From Echria macrotheca (Eukaryota; Ascomycota; Sordariomycetes; Sordariales; Schizotheciaceae), in assembly GCA_030411725.1 (NCBI GenBank), contig MU839827.1, forward strand, positions 1,922,001 through 1,986,000: DNA of 64,000 nucleotides, read 5' to 3'. Positions 46,120 through 57,572 of the stretch are shown here, in pieces; position 1 is the first letter of the stretch; each line of letters begins with the position of its first letter. Made by a program: the position numbers and the translations under genes. The notes beneath the pieces were generated by a model that was given only the letters and a program-made list of their open reading frames with translations, did not search any database and had not been told where the DNA came from.

Positions 46120-47224
46120 CTATGAGCTGGGAGCGACCCCGACGAGCTGTACCATGACGGTAACGAGAACGGCGGCGAAGCCACAAACCACCAACCAGGC
46201 CTTGTACGAGTCGACTTCCTGCGAGAGCGAGAGAGGCAGGCTGAAGAGGACGCTGAAACCGACGACGACGCCGAAATTCTGAGCAGGCGTGAGATGGCAC
46301 AGAAACATGATACCAATCGGGACCAGAACGGCCAGCGCTCCCAGTGTGATGAGTGCCTTGTGGAAAACGACGAGGACCCAGTTTGGGACGAAACGCTCGT
46401 CGGAGTCGGTACCCTCGGGCGTGGGTAGTTGCTTCTGTTTCGACATGTGTAAGTGTCTTTGCCTTTTTCAAGTCAATATAGACTCACTATGAGCCACTTC
46501 CCCGGCCGCGTGTGCGTCAGCCATGCCATCGTCTCGCTAAGAGGCTTCGAGATGCAGACGGCCTCGTCTGGTATCTTCATCCATATCAAGCCATTTTCGT
46601 CGAGCATCTTTTTCTTCAAGATGTAAGAGAGGTAGTCCTTAAACAGAGGGCGGGGGAGGGGATGGAGCCGGTGCATCTCATGGCAGCGACTCGCCAACTG
46701 GGCTATGTATGGCAAGTCTTGTTAGCCTCCGGACTCTGAGGTGGGTTGACAACTGCCTACTGTACACGAGGTACTCCTCCTCCACGGCCGATACAAGCGT
46801 ATCGTAGTCTCCTTTGTCAACTAATTCGCCGGGCAGCCTTTTTTGATAGTCTGTCAAACCCCTCGTGTGGCCGTCTTCCTCCCTCTGCTTGTCGAATTGG
46901 TCCAAATATTTCGCCAGAAAGGCCAGCCGGGATCCGCGATACTGCAAAAGACGGATTCCTACAGACTTGAAGCTCATCAAGACGTCCATGTTGGTAAAGT
47001 AGTCTGGCATTGCCGCAAGTCGTGGCCAGCCGGGTGGCTTCTGAAAACCTGTCTCGCAACACCACAGGTAAGCCGATATGATCAAGCGTTCTGGCAGACG
47101 ATCATCCAGGGATAAATGTAAACGTACATGACTGGAGGTCTTCGCATTCGGTTTCTAGGAATCCATTTGCATCCATTTCCACTTCTTTCGTTAACACTCG
47201 TGGCTTGGTGTGTGATGCCATCAT
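46120..47224 (-). CDS. DUF6594-family membrane protein (copy 2)
   Basis: Four exons: 47224-47128, 47048-46761, 46717-46488 and 46434-46120 (GT-AG introns, frame kept), about 309 residues from a double ATG. The domain entry is PPGWPRLAAMPDYFTNMDVL, then GIRLLQYRGSRLAFLAKYLD and QFDKQREEDGH, matching the DUF6594 pattern (G-W/Y-P-x-hA, then helices with L-x-x-L spacing). The C-terminus has three membrane segments (FHKALITLGALAVLVPIGIM; FGVVVGFSVLFSLPLSL; WLVVCGFAAVLVTVMVQLVG). It has the same architecture as copy 1 but the sequences are clearly diverged and the introns do not align one to one, so this is an old paralogue, not a recent tandem copy. The function is unknown. Confidence 0.82.
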
Positions 47225-50200
47225 TCGAGGACGTACAAGTTTGCGTGGCCCCTGACGGACCCGGATGGGCACCAGGGGACAGAAAACCAAAATGATGGTT
47301 CACGGAGCCATCGACGGGTATTGCTTGATGCGGAAGAGTGTTAGGACGCCCTCCTTGCTCCGCTTCATTAGCGTCAGCCGCAAAGCCAGTCATATTGTGG
47401 TATGGCATGATCATCGAGCCGCGATGTTGCCTATCTTGCTGTTGCTGACGTCCCAGTCTTATAGCGTGCGCTATCTTGGTTTCTGCTCGGCCTCGGAAGC
47501 GACATCGTGAGGTGCCTCATCCTGACATTCCAGCCTGTCGCTGCCTAAGACATGAGCTGGCCTACATGACCAACGAGGCTTTGGAGCCTGGCAAATGCTC
47601 CCAGAATCTCGAGAGGGTGCGCTGCTCTACGTTCTGACGGGATGGACACGACAAAGTGCAGATGGCGGCCGTTTTGTGTGGCCTTGGTGTGGTCATGATA
47701 AACAGCGGTGACGGTGCTGTTGTGCTCGAATAGGGGCTGTGCCCCCTTTGCAAAATCGCAGGTAGCAACAAGAAGAAGGACTCGTGATGGGCACTTGCCG
47801 AGGGCAATTGGACTACTGGCGAAGGTATGTACCAAAGAAACACAAGGAAGCCATCTTTGGTGATGGCCAGGAGAGAGCCTTGCGTGGACTGTAAAGATGG
47901 TACCTACTACTTGAGCGCAGAGCGAGAGCAAATCGGATAATGTCGCCGTCATCATTGGGCCGCCTTCAGCCCCGTTTCGACGGTACGACCAACTGGTGCA
48001 GGCGGATGTTGCGTGTTCCGGCGCAAGCACGGAAGTAGTGGGCTGTTACTGCCTGACCATCTTGGCTGGATGGTAAACGGGGGCCGAAAGGCCTCGCCGA
48101 CGGGTCGAGCTGCATTGGTCGCTCCATCACCTTGTGTGTATGGAACGGGACTGAGCCTGTCTTCTACGTCCAGAGCCTCAGCCCGGATCGGAACCGTCTC
48201 TAGGCATCGACACGTCGCCGAGCCGAGAGGAGCTCGTCGAGTGTGGCCGGCGACTTTCCCTGACTGACACCACCACGACCGTGTAGATATCGCAGAGCCC
48301 CCCGAGCTACGGCACGGCGTGAATGTAGAGCCCGGAGAAGCTTCACGGTCGAGATCGAGGACAAGAAACTCGGATCGGCACTTCCCTTTGGTGCTTTTGC
48401 CGCTACGTGGCGATGGTGATGCCAACCGTATCGTGGCCAATCCGGCACCGTAGTCGACCATCAGCGAGTTTTGTGTCGTCGAGAGGACGCCGGCCACATT
48501 GTAAACCGAGTTCTTCGGTTGTTTCCGAAGATGTGCCCCGTCAGACTTCTCAGGGGACGCTAAGGATCGTGGAGACTCGGCGGTATAAGCAGCGGATTTC
48601 AGGTTTGCGAAGGGTCGAGACTAGGACAGAGGCGAGCTGAATGTGTATTTGGATATAGCCACGGATTTGGAGTTGGAATTTGGGGAGGAAACTTCTCCTG
48701 GGGACACGGCCAGAAGATTCTGTGCCCTGGACATTCCGGGAAGGAAGGCACTGGCAGGAAAGGGGGCTTCGGAATCTTAACAGAGGGCAGGTACGACCTT
48801 GGTCAAGCACCAGTGGAACTTGAGGGCTGCGAAGGCGCCGGGAAATTGCCTGTTCGCACTCAGCGATCCCCGTTGAGAGACGGATTGGGGGTATGGCTTC
48901 CCTGGAAGGCCGGCGACTGGCATGAATGCCGCCGAGATCTGCCAATCGCGAGGAAGGACAGGCGGGTATCCGCCCCTTTGATTCATAGATATTGTGGTCT
49001 CTGATTTGACTGACTTTTTTTCTTTTCTCCTCTTTCACCACAATCCTCCGGACCCCGTTGGCCTCGGACACCTGGAGCTGGCATCCACCACCACCGCCAC
49101 CACGACTTATTTTTTTTTCCGCATTTCTGGCTTCTCCCGCACTTCTCGTGCGCAGACGGCGCTCAACTATGGCATCCCATTCCATGTTTGATTTTTTGGG
49201 CTGAAAAGCCGACAAGTTGTTGGAGACTGGCTCATCCAACCTGTTCTGGCAATCCCCTCGTCACGCAAAGAAGGCGACGCTGACAGCAGTTTATTCCCTA
49301 TCACATCCTCGCAAGCAATCACTGCTTTTCCCCGCGTCCACACCCTCCCGCGGCGGGCCGAAACGTGCGGTCATGTCGTTGCTGATGCAAGACGACGATG
49401 TCGTTTGTATGCGCCATCCCCGATTCGTTCCCACCCCGCAGAGCAATCCGTCTCCCCATCCGTGCTTTCTGCAGTGTCTAGCCAGTAGCCAGATGCGCAA
49501 AGCGGGTGGAGCGGCAAGTTGGAAAATAGCGACGTGCCTTCGTGATCTTAACGAGGCCATGCAAGTCACATTATGGGCTGCTTTGCAGTAACTAGCTCCC
49601 ATCTCCTTTTCTTGGCCAATTCTCCTGGCACGCCTGCTGGGTCAGTTCCGTGGGGGTTTCAATGCACCGTGGTCCCTGCACGGCGCCCCCCAAACTTCAA
49701 GGTCCCCACCTAGGACTCTGACAGGGGTCAGTTTGTTTCTGGAATGGCATCATAACCACGGTTTAACTGACGGTGGAATCTTGACACGGTGATTGCAGCT
49801 AGAAAAGTTTTCGCTGCAATTTACCTGCCGCTTATTGAAAGGGCGACATATATAAAGGCTAGAGCGAGGCATCTGGCGCGAGACGTGGGCCATTGGGGAG
49901 CGAGTGCTCCCCCAACTTTTACCCAGTACGGCGGCGGCATGGCCCATGACGGCGATTTGCGCCGACGAGATGGTTCGAACGAATATCGGTTGACGCGTTG
50001 ATGAAAAGGGCTTTAACAAAGAGTTTTTGATTGAATCGCCGATAAATCGACAGCCGGACAGTCGGACAAGGCGATGATGGAGGAATCCCGCAAGAGACTG
50101 GGCTACGGAGACGGATGAAAGCCGCCATGAAATACGCCCCCAAGCGTTACGGTTCTCATCTCCTCTCCAACGCGTCCTGGCGCGACGTCAATCGTGACGA

Positions 50201-52480
50201 GCTCGTGCCGCGTCTGGAGCTGGAGCGACGGCGCGTTATCGCTATTTTCGAGTCCTTTGACAGGAAGTTACTGGCCCTGAGCCCGTGGTTCTGGAACCAA
50301 CGTGCCACCAACCATCCGAGCTTTTGGGAACAATTCCCGGACAGGGGTTGCCCCGCGTTGCTGGACAACGGGAACCCCCGGACGTCGCCTTCATCAAGCA
50401 TCCTCCGGACTGATATCGCAGTGGTTGGCTTTAGAGGATAAAGAGAGGAGTCCGAGCAGGCGCCCGGGTTGAAGACGGGGTGGCAGAGTCGGTGAAGCAA
50501 AGATGCAAAAGATGAGGTCACCAATTCGGAGTGATCTGATGGACCGGGGGCCAGCAGGTCGCAGGGAGGAAAGATCCAGCGTGCCAGGCTTATCACAGCC
50601 CTGTGGTCAATCCAGGGCACACAACCCTTGGACGGAGTTTCCCTGGACGCTAATTTGATCACCTTCGTCACGTTGGGAATCGCCGATGCCACGCTCGTTC
50701 CATTGTTGGTTGCGAGTTTTCTTCAGGTTGTTTACTCACGCCCGGATCGACAACCATGTCCCCGATGCTCCGCCTGTCGCCCTGTGAGGAGCCGAAAACG
50801 AAGACGGACTCCAAGTACTGACGATTACCCTGCCATCTGTTGAAAACCCTGACATTTTGTGACGCAGGAAGTCCGGTGGCTCTCGATTCAAGCAGGTCCT
50901 TTTCCTTGTTAAAGAGCCTCATAAGAAAGCGAAGAAGTCGAAGCAGAACGCGTCCGCCTCGCCGAGTGATGCCTCGACCTAACGACCGGAAACCGGCGCA
51001 CGACGCAACCCCCGCAAACAGCAGCTAACGGCGGATATGGAGACAGAGGTCGGGAACCCACGAAAGGCGGCCAGAACGCTGCAAAAGGACATACGAAGCT
51101 TTCTCTCCACATTTCGTCCTTGGTTTGTGGTTGCTGGGGTGTTGGCCGCGGCATCAGGTGCCGCCAGCGTCCGAACGATTTACGACGCGTCGTGTTCAAG
51201 CGCGATTGCCTTCGAATCTGGTCTCCCCATCTCGATCAACGTGCGGGTTTCTTTCGGAGACACAGACAGCTCTTGATGGACAAGGTTTTCCCCTCGATTC
51301 ATGCTTATCAACAAGCATGGTCGGCAGTCACTAGCGCAGCTCGGAGCGGGCCGGACCAACGCTCCGCACTGACGGGACCACCGTTACAGCCGGGAGGGGA
51401 GCGGGCGGTGGAACTGTGACATGGTGGTAACAATGGCGTTTTAAAACATTTCGGCGGTATTTCTTGTCATTTTCGTCGAGATAAACAAAACAAGGGCGGC
51501 GGTGGCACAATTGTGGCAAAAACAAGAGAGTAGACGGGGAGACTGGCACTCCGTGATACACAGACAGACACACAAACATATATGTACACGCACGCCAAAA
51601 ATAGAGCATGTTGGGATTCTTTGCTTCTGGGTAATAGACTCGTTGATAACAATCTGTGGATATATTTATCTGCGAGGGGCGGTTAGCTCTGCCGTGTTGA
51701 TATCAGTATCATGTTTGTGTGTTGCCGCGTATCCGTGTCCTGTCCACATCAACTCTCGGATCTGGAAGAGGTCCCCGAGCCGTCGGGTCTGCTCTGCGGG
51801 TATCGAGGACATTACTACCTGCACGCTTTACTAGCAATGGCCGTGGGATATACATAGTACTGGGAAGCATGTAGGACGGGGGGATGGTACCTGGGTCTAG
51901 ACTTAGAGCATTGGTCCATACACAGTATGGGCGCTCGCTACCAAAAAATAATACGTACGCGTACGTATCTATTCTAGCATCCATCTCTCTGCGTATCTCC
52001 TACGTATACGGTGTATGCTTGTTAGACTGGGAAGGAGCACCCCCTCAGGATTAGCAGGAGCACGCAAACCCCAGCACCTGAATTTAGCTATCCGTAGTCC
52101 GCAGGGCTCATCCTCTCTTATCCACAAACCACCCCAAGCATCTTTACCTGCACTTCTCACTTCTTCATGCTTCACTAGGAGAGAAGAACTTTTTTTAAAA
52201 CCTGGGAAAAAAACGAGCAGCACAAGCTCTCTGTTCAAGAATACGCGTCACATCACCTGGATTTGGAAAGTGGACGGATGGATGGATGGTGTTCAACAAA
52301 ACCAACAAAATACAAATATATACCGATACCGATCCCAGAGTCCCGCAGCCCTTAAAAAAACCAGCCAGTCCACACCCACCCAAACGCCACGCCATGACAT
52401 GACACAAACCCGTACTACCCTACCCACCCAGATCTCCCCTTCTCCAAACATCAACAGAAACAAAAAGAGGATATCATTCA
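47225..52480. other. 5.3-kb gene-free stretch upstream of the TOF1 3' end
   Basis: Open frames on the minus strand at 47.5-48.5 kb overlap each other, start from non-ATG codons or lack a domain; they may be remnants of a decayed gene. From 48.6 to 52.4 kb I see nothing that I can name. CT- and AC-rich low-complexity patches are frequent. Confidence 0.5.
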
Positions 52481-55400
52481 TCACTCCTCATCGCTACTAT
52501 CCATAACAAACCCAGCCCTAGCCCGTCTATTCGCCATTCTCGAGTGAGGTGGCTGCTTAACCACGTCGTCATCTTCATCTTCATCTTCCTGTTCTTCTTC
52601 GGCATCATCCATCTCCACATCCCCTTGTGTATCCTTGGTACCTGGTGGAGTAGCAACCGGCGAGATGGACGTGTCGTTTGTATCTTCGTTCCCATCACCA
52701 TCCCCATCCCCATCCGCGTCGGCGGTAACACTAGCCGCTGAGGACATTTCTTCATCCTCGTCATCTTCGCTGATGCTGATTGCGACCGACTTCCTCTTCT
52801 TCTTCTTGTTCTTCCCCTGTTTAGCTGGGGGTGATGATGCCCTCTTGTTCTTCTTCCTCTTTGGGGGGACATCGGATTCATCCTCATCATCATCCTCCTC
52901 CGACACCTCCGACGACGAGACAACATCCGACCCCCTCTTCTTCCCCTTCTTCTCCTTCCCAGGCTGACTCTCCTTCGTCCGAGTCACCGCGCCAGTGTCC
53001 TCATCACTCTCAACCCCTCCATCTCCCAACACGCCGGCCAACAAACCCCTCTCCATCCCCATCGCGCTCGCCCGATTCTTCTCCCGTATAGCCTGCTCCC
53101 TCGCAAAAAACCACCGATTATACTCCTCATCATCGCTCTCGTCATCGCTCGCATGCACATACACATCACTTTTGATCTTCCTCCTCTTCTCCAGCTCCTT
53201 CTCCCTCCGCGCGCGCGCCTTCTCCTCCAACAACTCATCCACCCCCCCCTCCTCCGCCCCCTCTGCATCCTTCCTCCTCCGCCGGATCCGTTTCTTCGGC
53301 CTCTCCCCATCCTCCGTAGCCTTCCTAGCAGTTGGTCCACCGGCCGGAAACAGCACGCCATCATCTTCATCGAGGGAGTCATCATCATCATAAGCAGCCC
53401 GTTTCTTCGGTGCCGCCGACTTGCGCCGGAGTTGGTCCTCGGCCAGGGCGCCGTCGTCAAACGTGGGCGGGCTGAACTCGGCGCGGTTGATGAGCTCGGT
53501 TGTGTCCTTTAGGTCGTCGGACGACAAACTGCCGGGGACGATCCAGATGGAGTCGCGCGTCTCGTCGAGCATGGGCGCGAGACGTTGCATGCCTACTAGG
53601 CTCATGAGGAGGCGCAGGTGGGGGTTTTTGAACATGGCTGTACGGCGGGCGTCGGTGTCGGGGATGACAGTTGTATGGGACGCAGAGGGCCGAGTGGGAC
53701 TCTCTCCCTCCGCCGTCGCCGTCGCCTTGTCCATATTCTCCCATGCGCGCCTTTCGCTCTCGGCCTCCGAGAGCTGCTTCTTGATCCACGCGAGATGGTC
53801 ACCTTGGCCCTTGTCCAGGAGTGCGCCCACGACAATGGCGATCTGCTGGTCGCGGCTCGTCTCGCGCTTGAACTCGAGCTCGGCAGCCGGGCGGGGATTG
53901 GTCGAGACGGTCTGCTTCTCGTGCCCGAATTCCAGATAATGCGCGGTACTATTAGTCTTGGAGAACAGGAGCTCGGTGAACAAGGCCGGCCGCTCCTCGA
54001 GTTTCCGGACGCACTTCTTGATGATCTGCTTGGCGAGCTCCTCCCAGTCGCGGTACACGGCCGAGCTCTTGTCCAGCGGCTCGGGGCCCTTGATCATGTT
54101 GTAGAAGAGATGGATGATGTCAAGCCGGAAAAGCATGACGCTCATCTCCTGCTTGAAGGCGACCCGGTAGAAGTACCGGTGGGCCCGCTTCAGCTGGTCG
54201 TCGTTGAGCTCCTGGTAGTACTTTGTGAAAGTCACAAACGTGTCGACCACGCCCTGCGGGACGAAGCGGTGCGTGAAGCGCTTGAAATCGAATTTTCTTT
54301 CCTGGATGGTCTTCTCCGCGTTTCGTTCGTCGTCGGCAGAATCGCCGTCCACGTCATCCTGGACTTGGTTTTCATTGTCCGCTGCAGCTTTGGCCTTCTT
54401 CTTTCGACGCGCTCGCTTCTTGGAGCGGACTTGTAGGTCGACGTTTTGTTTCGAGTATGCCTCCAGGATTCGAAGATAGGTATGCGTAAGCTCAGTGCAG
54501 GCGTCGAGATACTCAAACCCCTGATCAGCATAGGTGCGCACAATGTTGGCAACCGCGTCGTGGGTCGTCTCTTCGTAGAACAGACGGCTGAGGATATTGT
54601 CGGCGATCTCCTCGTCTTCTTCGTTGCCCGAGTCTGACATCTCCTGGACGGTCAACAAAATCTGCGTTAGACAGCGCATGACGGCCGACAGCAACAGCCA
54701 GTTATGGTCGGTGTAGGCACGGTCGAGATAGCGGTTCAGCAGGATGAACATGTCCTGGCTGAGGACTTCGGCCACCAGGTTGAAGCTGCGGACCTCGTCT
54801 TCGCCCGCTTTCTTCTGCTCGGCCCGCGCCTTGCCTCTCATTCTCTCGGCTTCGAGAAACCAGGCAACGAGATAGAAAAACTGGCGCTGGTGGTAGTCCA
54901 TGACCTGTGCCTCTTCGCGGTCGATGGACTTGCGGAGGTGCGAGAACAGGGGGTTGAAGCCGGAATCGAGGAATTCCGAGACAAAGGAGCCGAGTTGTTG
55001 ACGAGCCCGCTCGTCGAGATTCGCCGGTGGCCCGAGGTCCTTGGGCTCCATCTCCGCGTTTTTCAACCTCCTCTTCGGTCGCCTAAAAGTTTTGCTCGTG
55101 TCCATCTTGCGCTCTCGGGTTGCCTGGTCTAGCAACGCCTCCTGGCCGGTTACGGTGGCCAGTTTGCCGCTCTCTCGCTTCACCCAGATCATGGTCCCGA
55201 AGCGGCTGTGGCGCGTGGGGGCGTTCTTGTTGTGTCGCTTCAGGGCCTCCTCCTTGCTGAGCGCAGCAACGAGCTCGTTTGTCTTGGCCTTGTTGACTTG
55301 CTTCTCGGTGACAAAGAGCTTCCCTGGGTCAACTCTCTTGACAAGATGGAAGATAATTTCCATAAGAATGACATCCTCCGTCTTGAAATCCTCGCCCATA

Positions 55401-56161
55401 TTGGACGCTATGGTCAGGAGGGCGAGGAAGACATCCTGGAAGGTGAAGGCGTCAGTCAGGGTGGACCGCGAGATCTGGGACTCGTCACACTCGTCTCTCA
55501 TTGATGGCGGAGGCGTGATCATGGCGATATTCCGCAGGAAGTACAGTACGAGCTTGATAATGCCCTGGTCCCTCGCGGCGCGCTCGCCAATGGGAAGGGC
55601 CATAGATGGGAGCGCTATCCTGACAGCGGCACCGAGAATAGGGACGGCGTCAAAGTTGATAATGTCGCGTTTATATCGGACCTGGGCCAGCTGGAGGACG
55701 GGTACGTGACGGTGATGGTTGACGGTCATGGTTTCGCGGTCTTTCTCGATGGGCCAGGTCAGGGGCACCATGATCTCGAAGCAGGCCAGAGCAATGCGGG
55801 CCTTGTATGTATTGTCGGAAGCGCTCGGCGGCCATGTAGCGAGGATGGGCAGGAGGTCGTTGCCGACGATGTTGGCTTCGGCGAGGCATCGGGCGACGTC
55901 CATGCGGTTGGTCTTTTCGTCGTAGAAGCGGATCCATCGCTTGAGGTCGCGCAGACACTCGAGCGCGTCGTCGCCCAGCTTGTAGGCTTCATCGCCGTCG
56001 ATACTCAGTCCGCCGAGCTATCGCCATGTTAGCGATCACTACGAGACAAAATAAAATAAATAAAAATAGAATAAATAACGTACGGCAGACACCAAACTGT
56101 TGATGTGCGCGCGCACCTCGGGATGCACCACATCATTGCTGGGGACCTCGGCGGCCTCCAT
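52481..56161 (-). CDS. TOF1: Tof1/Swi1 (TIMELESS) replication fork protection protein
   Basis: Two exons: 56161-56084 (26 codons) and 56017-52481; intron GTACGT...CTAAC...TAG; about 1204 residues, the usual size. The splice joins NSLVSA to LGGLSIDGDEAYKLGDD, restoring the conserved start of the TIMELESS domain, followed by CLRDLKRWIRFYDEKTNRMD and DLLPILATWP...PLTWPIEKDRET. The first ~600 residues are helical-repeat. The C-terminal ~350 are low-complexity, with Lys/Arg patches (PKKRIRRRRK, probable nuclear signals), acidic runs (EEEQEDEDEDDD) and the end GFVMDSSDEE. With Csm3/Swi3 the protein couples helicase and polymerase and supports the intra-S checkpoint. It is divergent from the dehydrogenase gene; the two starts are 328 bases apart. 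Confidence 0.96.
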
Positions 56162-56489
56162 GTTGCTGCGATCACAAGTTGTGGTGTATTTGCAGCATCA
56201 AAACTGTTGTTTTCGCAGCGCAATTGTTGAGTTGCAAGGCCGTAAATTGCTTTTGGCGGGGAACGCGTCTCGTTTGTCGCGTCGCGCGTCTTCAATTGAA
56301 CCACTCAAAACCCCCCCACTTCTTCACATGCGGGACAGCCCCACTTACAAGGACGGCATCGCCCGCTGAACGGACAGGGGGACAGCTGGCTGGCCCGAGG
56401 TTAGCCGAAGCGTCATCTTCGACTTCGCTCTTCTTTGATCCCGAGCTCCCATTGCAGCTTCTCTGGGTGTACTCCGACATCAATTCGTC
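56162..56489. promoter_or_regulatory. Bidirectional promoter between TOF1 and the dehydrogenase gene
   Basis: The 328 bases between two head-to-head start codons must hold both promoters. No recognised operator stands out. Confidence 0.6.
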
Positions 56490-57572
56490 ATGGCTTCCTT
56501 GATAGCGACAAGATGCGCCCAGAGGCTGCCCGGCCGGCTGCGGCTGTTCAGCACCTCGACGACGAGACAAGGGGAAATCAAGAAACTGGGCGTTGTCGGC
56601 GCCGGCCAGATGGTATGTTGTTCGCCATAATTCAATCTCAATTCGCATACTATATAACCTTACTAACCCAATTGCTATTTCAAAGGGCCTCGGTATCGCG
56701 CTTGTCGCTGCCCAAAAAGCCCAGGTCCCCGTGACGCTGATCGACTCGTCGCAAAAGTCGCTCGACAGGGGTATTGGCTTTGCTGGTGCGTGTGAACTTT
56801 CTCCGAGATAAATCACAGTACCCATACTCACCGTCGCAAAGAAAAGCTGCTCGCCCGCGATGTCTCCAAGGAGCGCATCACCCAGGAGCAGGCCGACGCC
56901 GCCCGCGCCCTGCTCACGCCCTCGACCTCGCTCGACAGCCTGGCCGACGTCGACTTCGTCATCGAGGCCGTGCCCGAGATCCCCGAGCTGAAATTCGACA
57001 TCTTCTCCAAGCTGGCCCAGATCTGCCCCCAGCACGCCATCCTGGCCACCAACACGTCGTCCATCTCCATCACGCGCATCGCCGCTTCCACCACGGCCGA
57101 CCCCAACGACACCACCAACAGCTCCCGCGTCGTCTCGACCCACTTCATGAACCCCGTCCCCGTCCAGAAGGGCGTCGAGATCATCAGCGGCCTGCAGACC
57201 AGCAAGGAGACGCTCGATACCGCCGTTGCCTTTTGCAAGCGCATGGGCAAGATCCCCTCGGTCTCGGCCGACTCGCCCGGGTTCCTGGCCAATCGCATTC
57301 TCATGCCCTACATCAACGAGGCCATTATCTGCCTTGAGACGGGCGTCGGCGACCGCGATTCCATTGACGCTATTATGAAGAATGGGACCAATGTGCCCAT
57401 GGGCCCGCTGCAGCTTGCCGACTTTATTGGGCTCGACACGTGTTTGGCTATCATGAAGGTTCTCCATACCGAGACGGGCGACTCCAAGTATCGGCCTAGC
57501 GTGCTGCTGCGCAACATGGTTGACGCCGGCTGGCTGGGCAGGAAGAGCGGGAAGGGGTTTTATGACTATTAG
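56490..57572 (+). CDS. Mitochondrial 3-hydroxyacyl-CoA (3-hydroxybutyryl-CoA) dehydrogenase
   Basis: Three exons: 56490-56612, 56686-56785 and 56842-57572, about 317 residues. The N-terminus MASLIATRCAQRLPGRLRLF then STSTTRQ is Arg/Ser-rich without acids, a mitochondrial presequence. The NAD site KLGVVGAGQM|GLGIALVAAQ spans the first splice (GxGxMG). FVIEAVPEIPELK supplies the conserved Glu, LATNTSS the cofactor contact, and STHFMNPVP the catalytic His. SPGFLANRILMPYINEA and GPLQLADFIGLDTC form the C-terminal dimer domain, ending GRKSGKGFYDY. The length and lack of a fused hydratase domain show a monofunctional enzyme: oxidation of L-3-hydroxyacyl-CoA to 3-ketoacyl-CoA in mitochondrial short-chain beta-oxidation or branched-chain breakdown. 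Confidence 0.95.
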
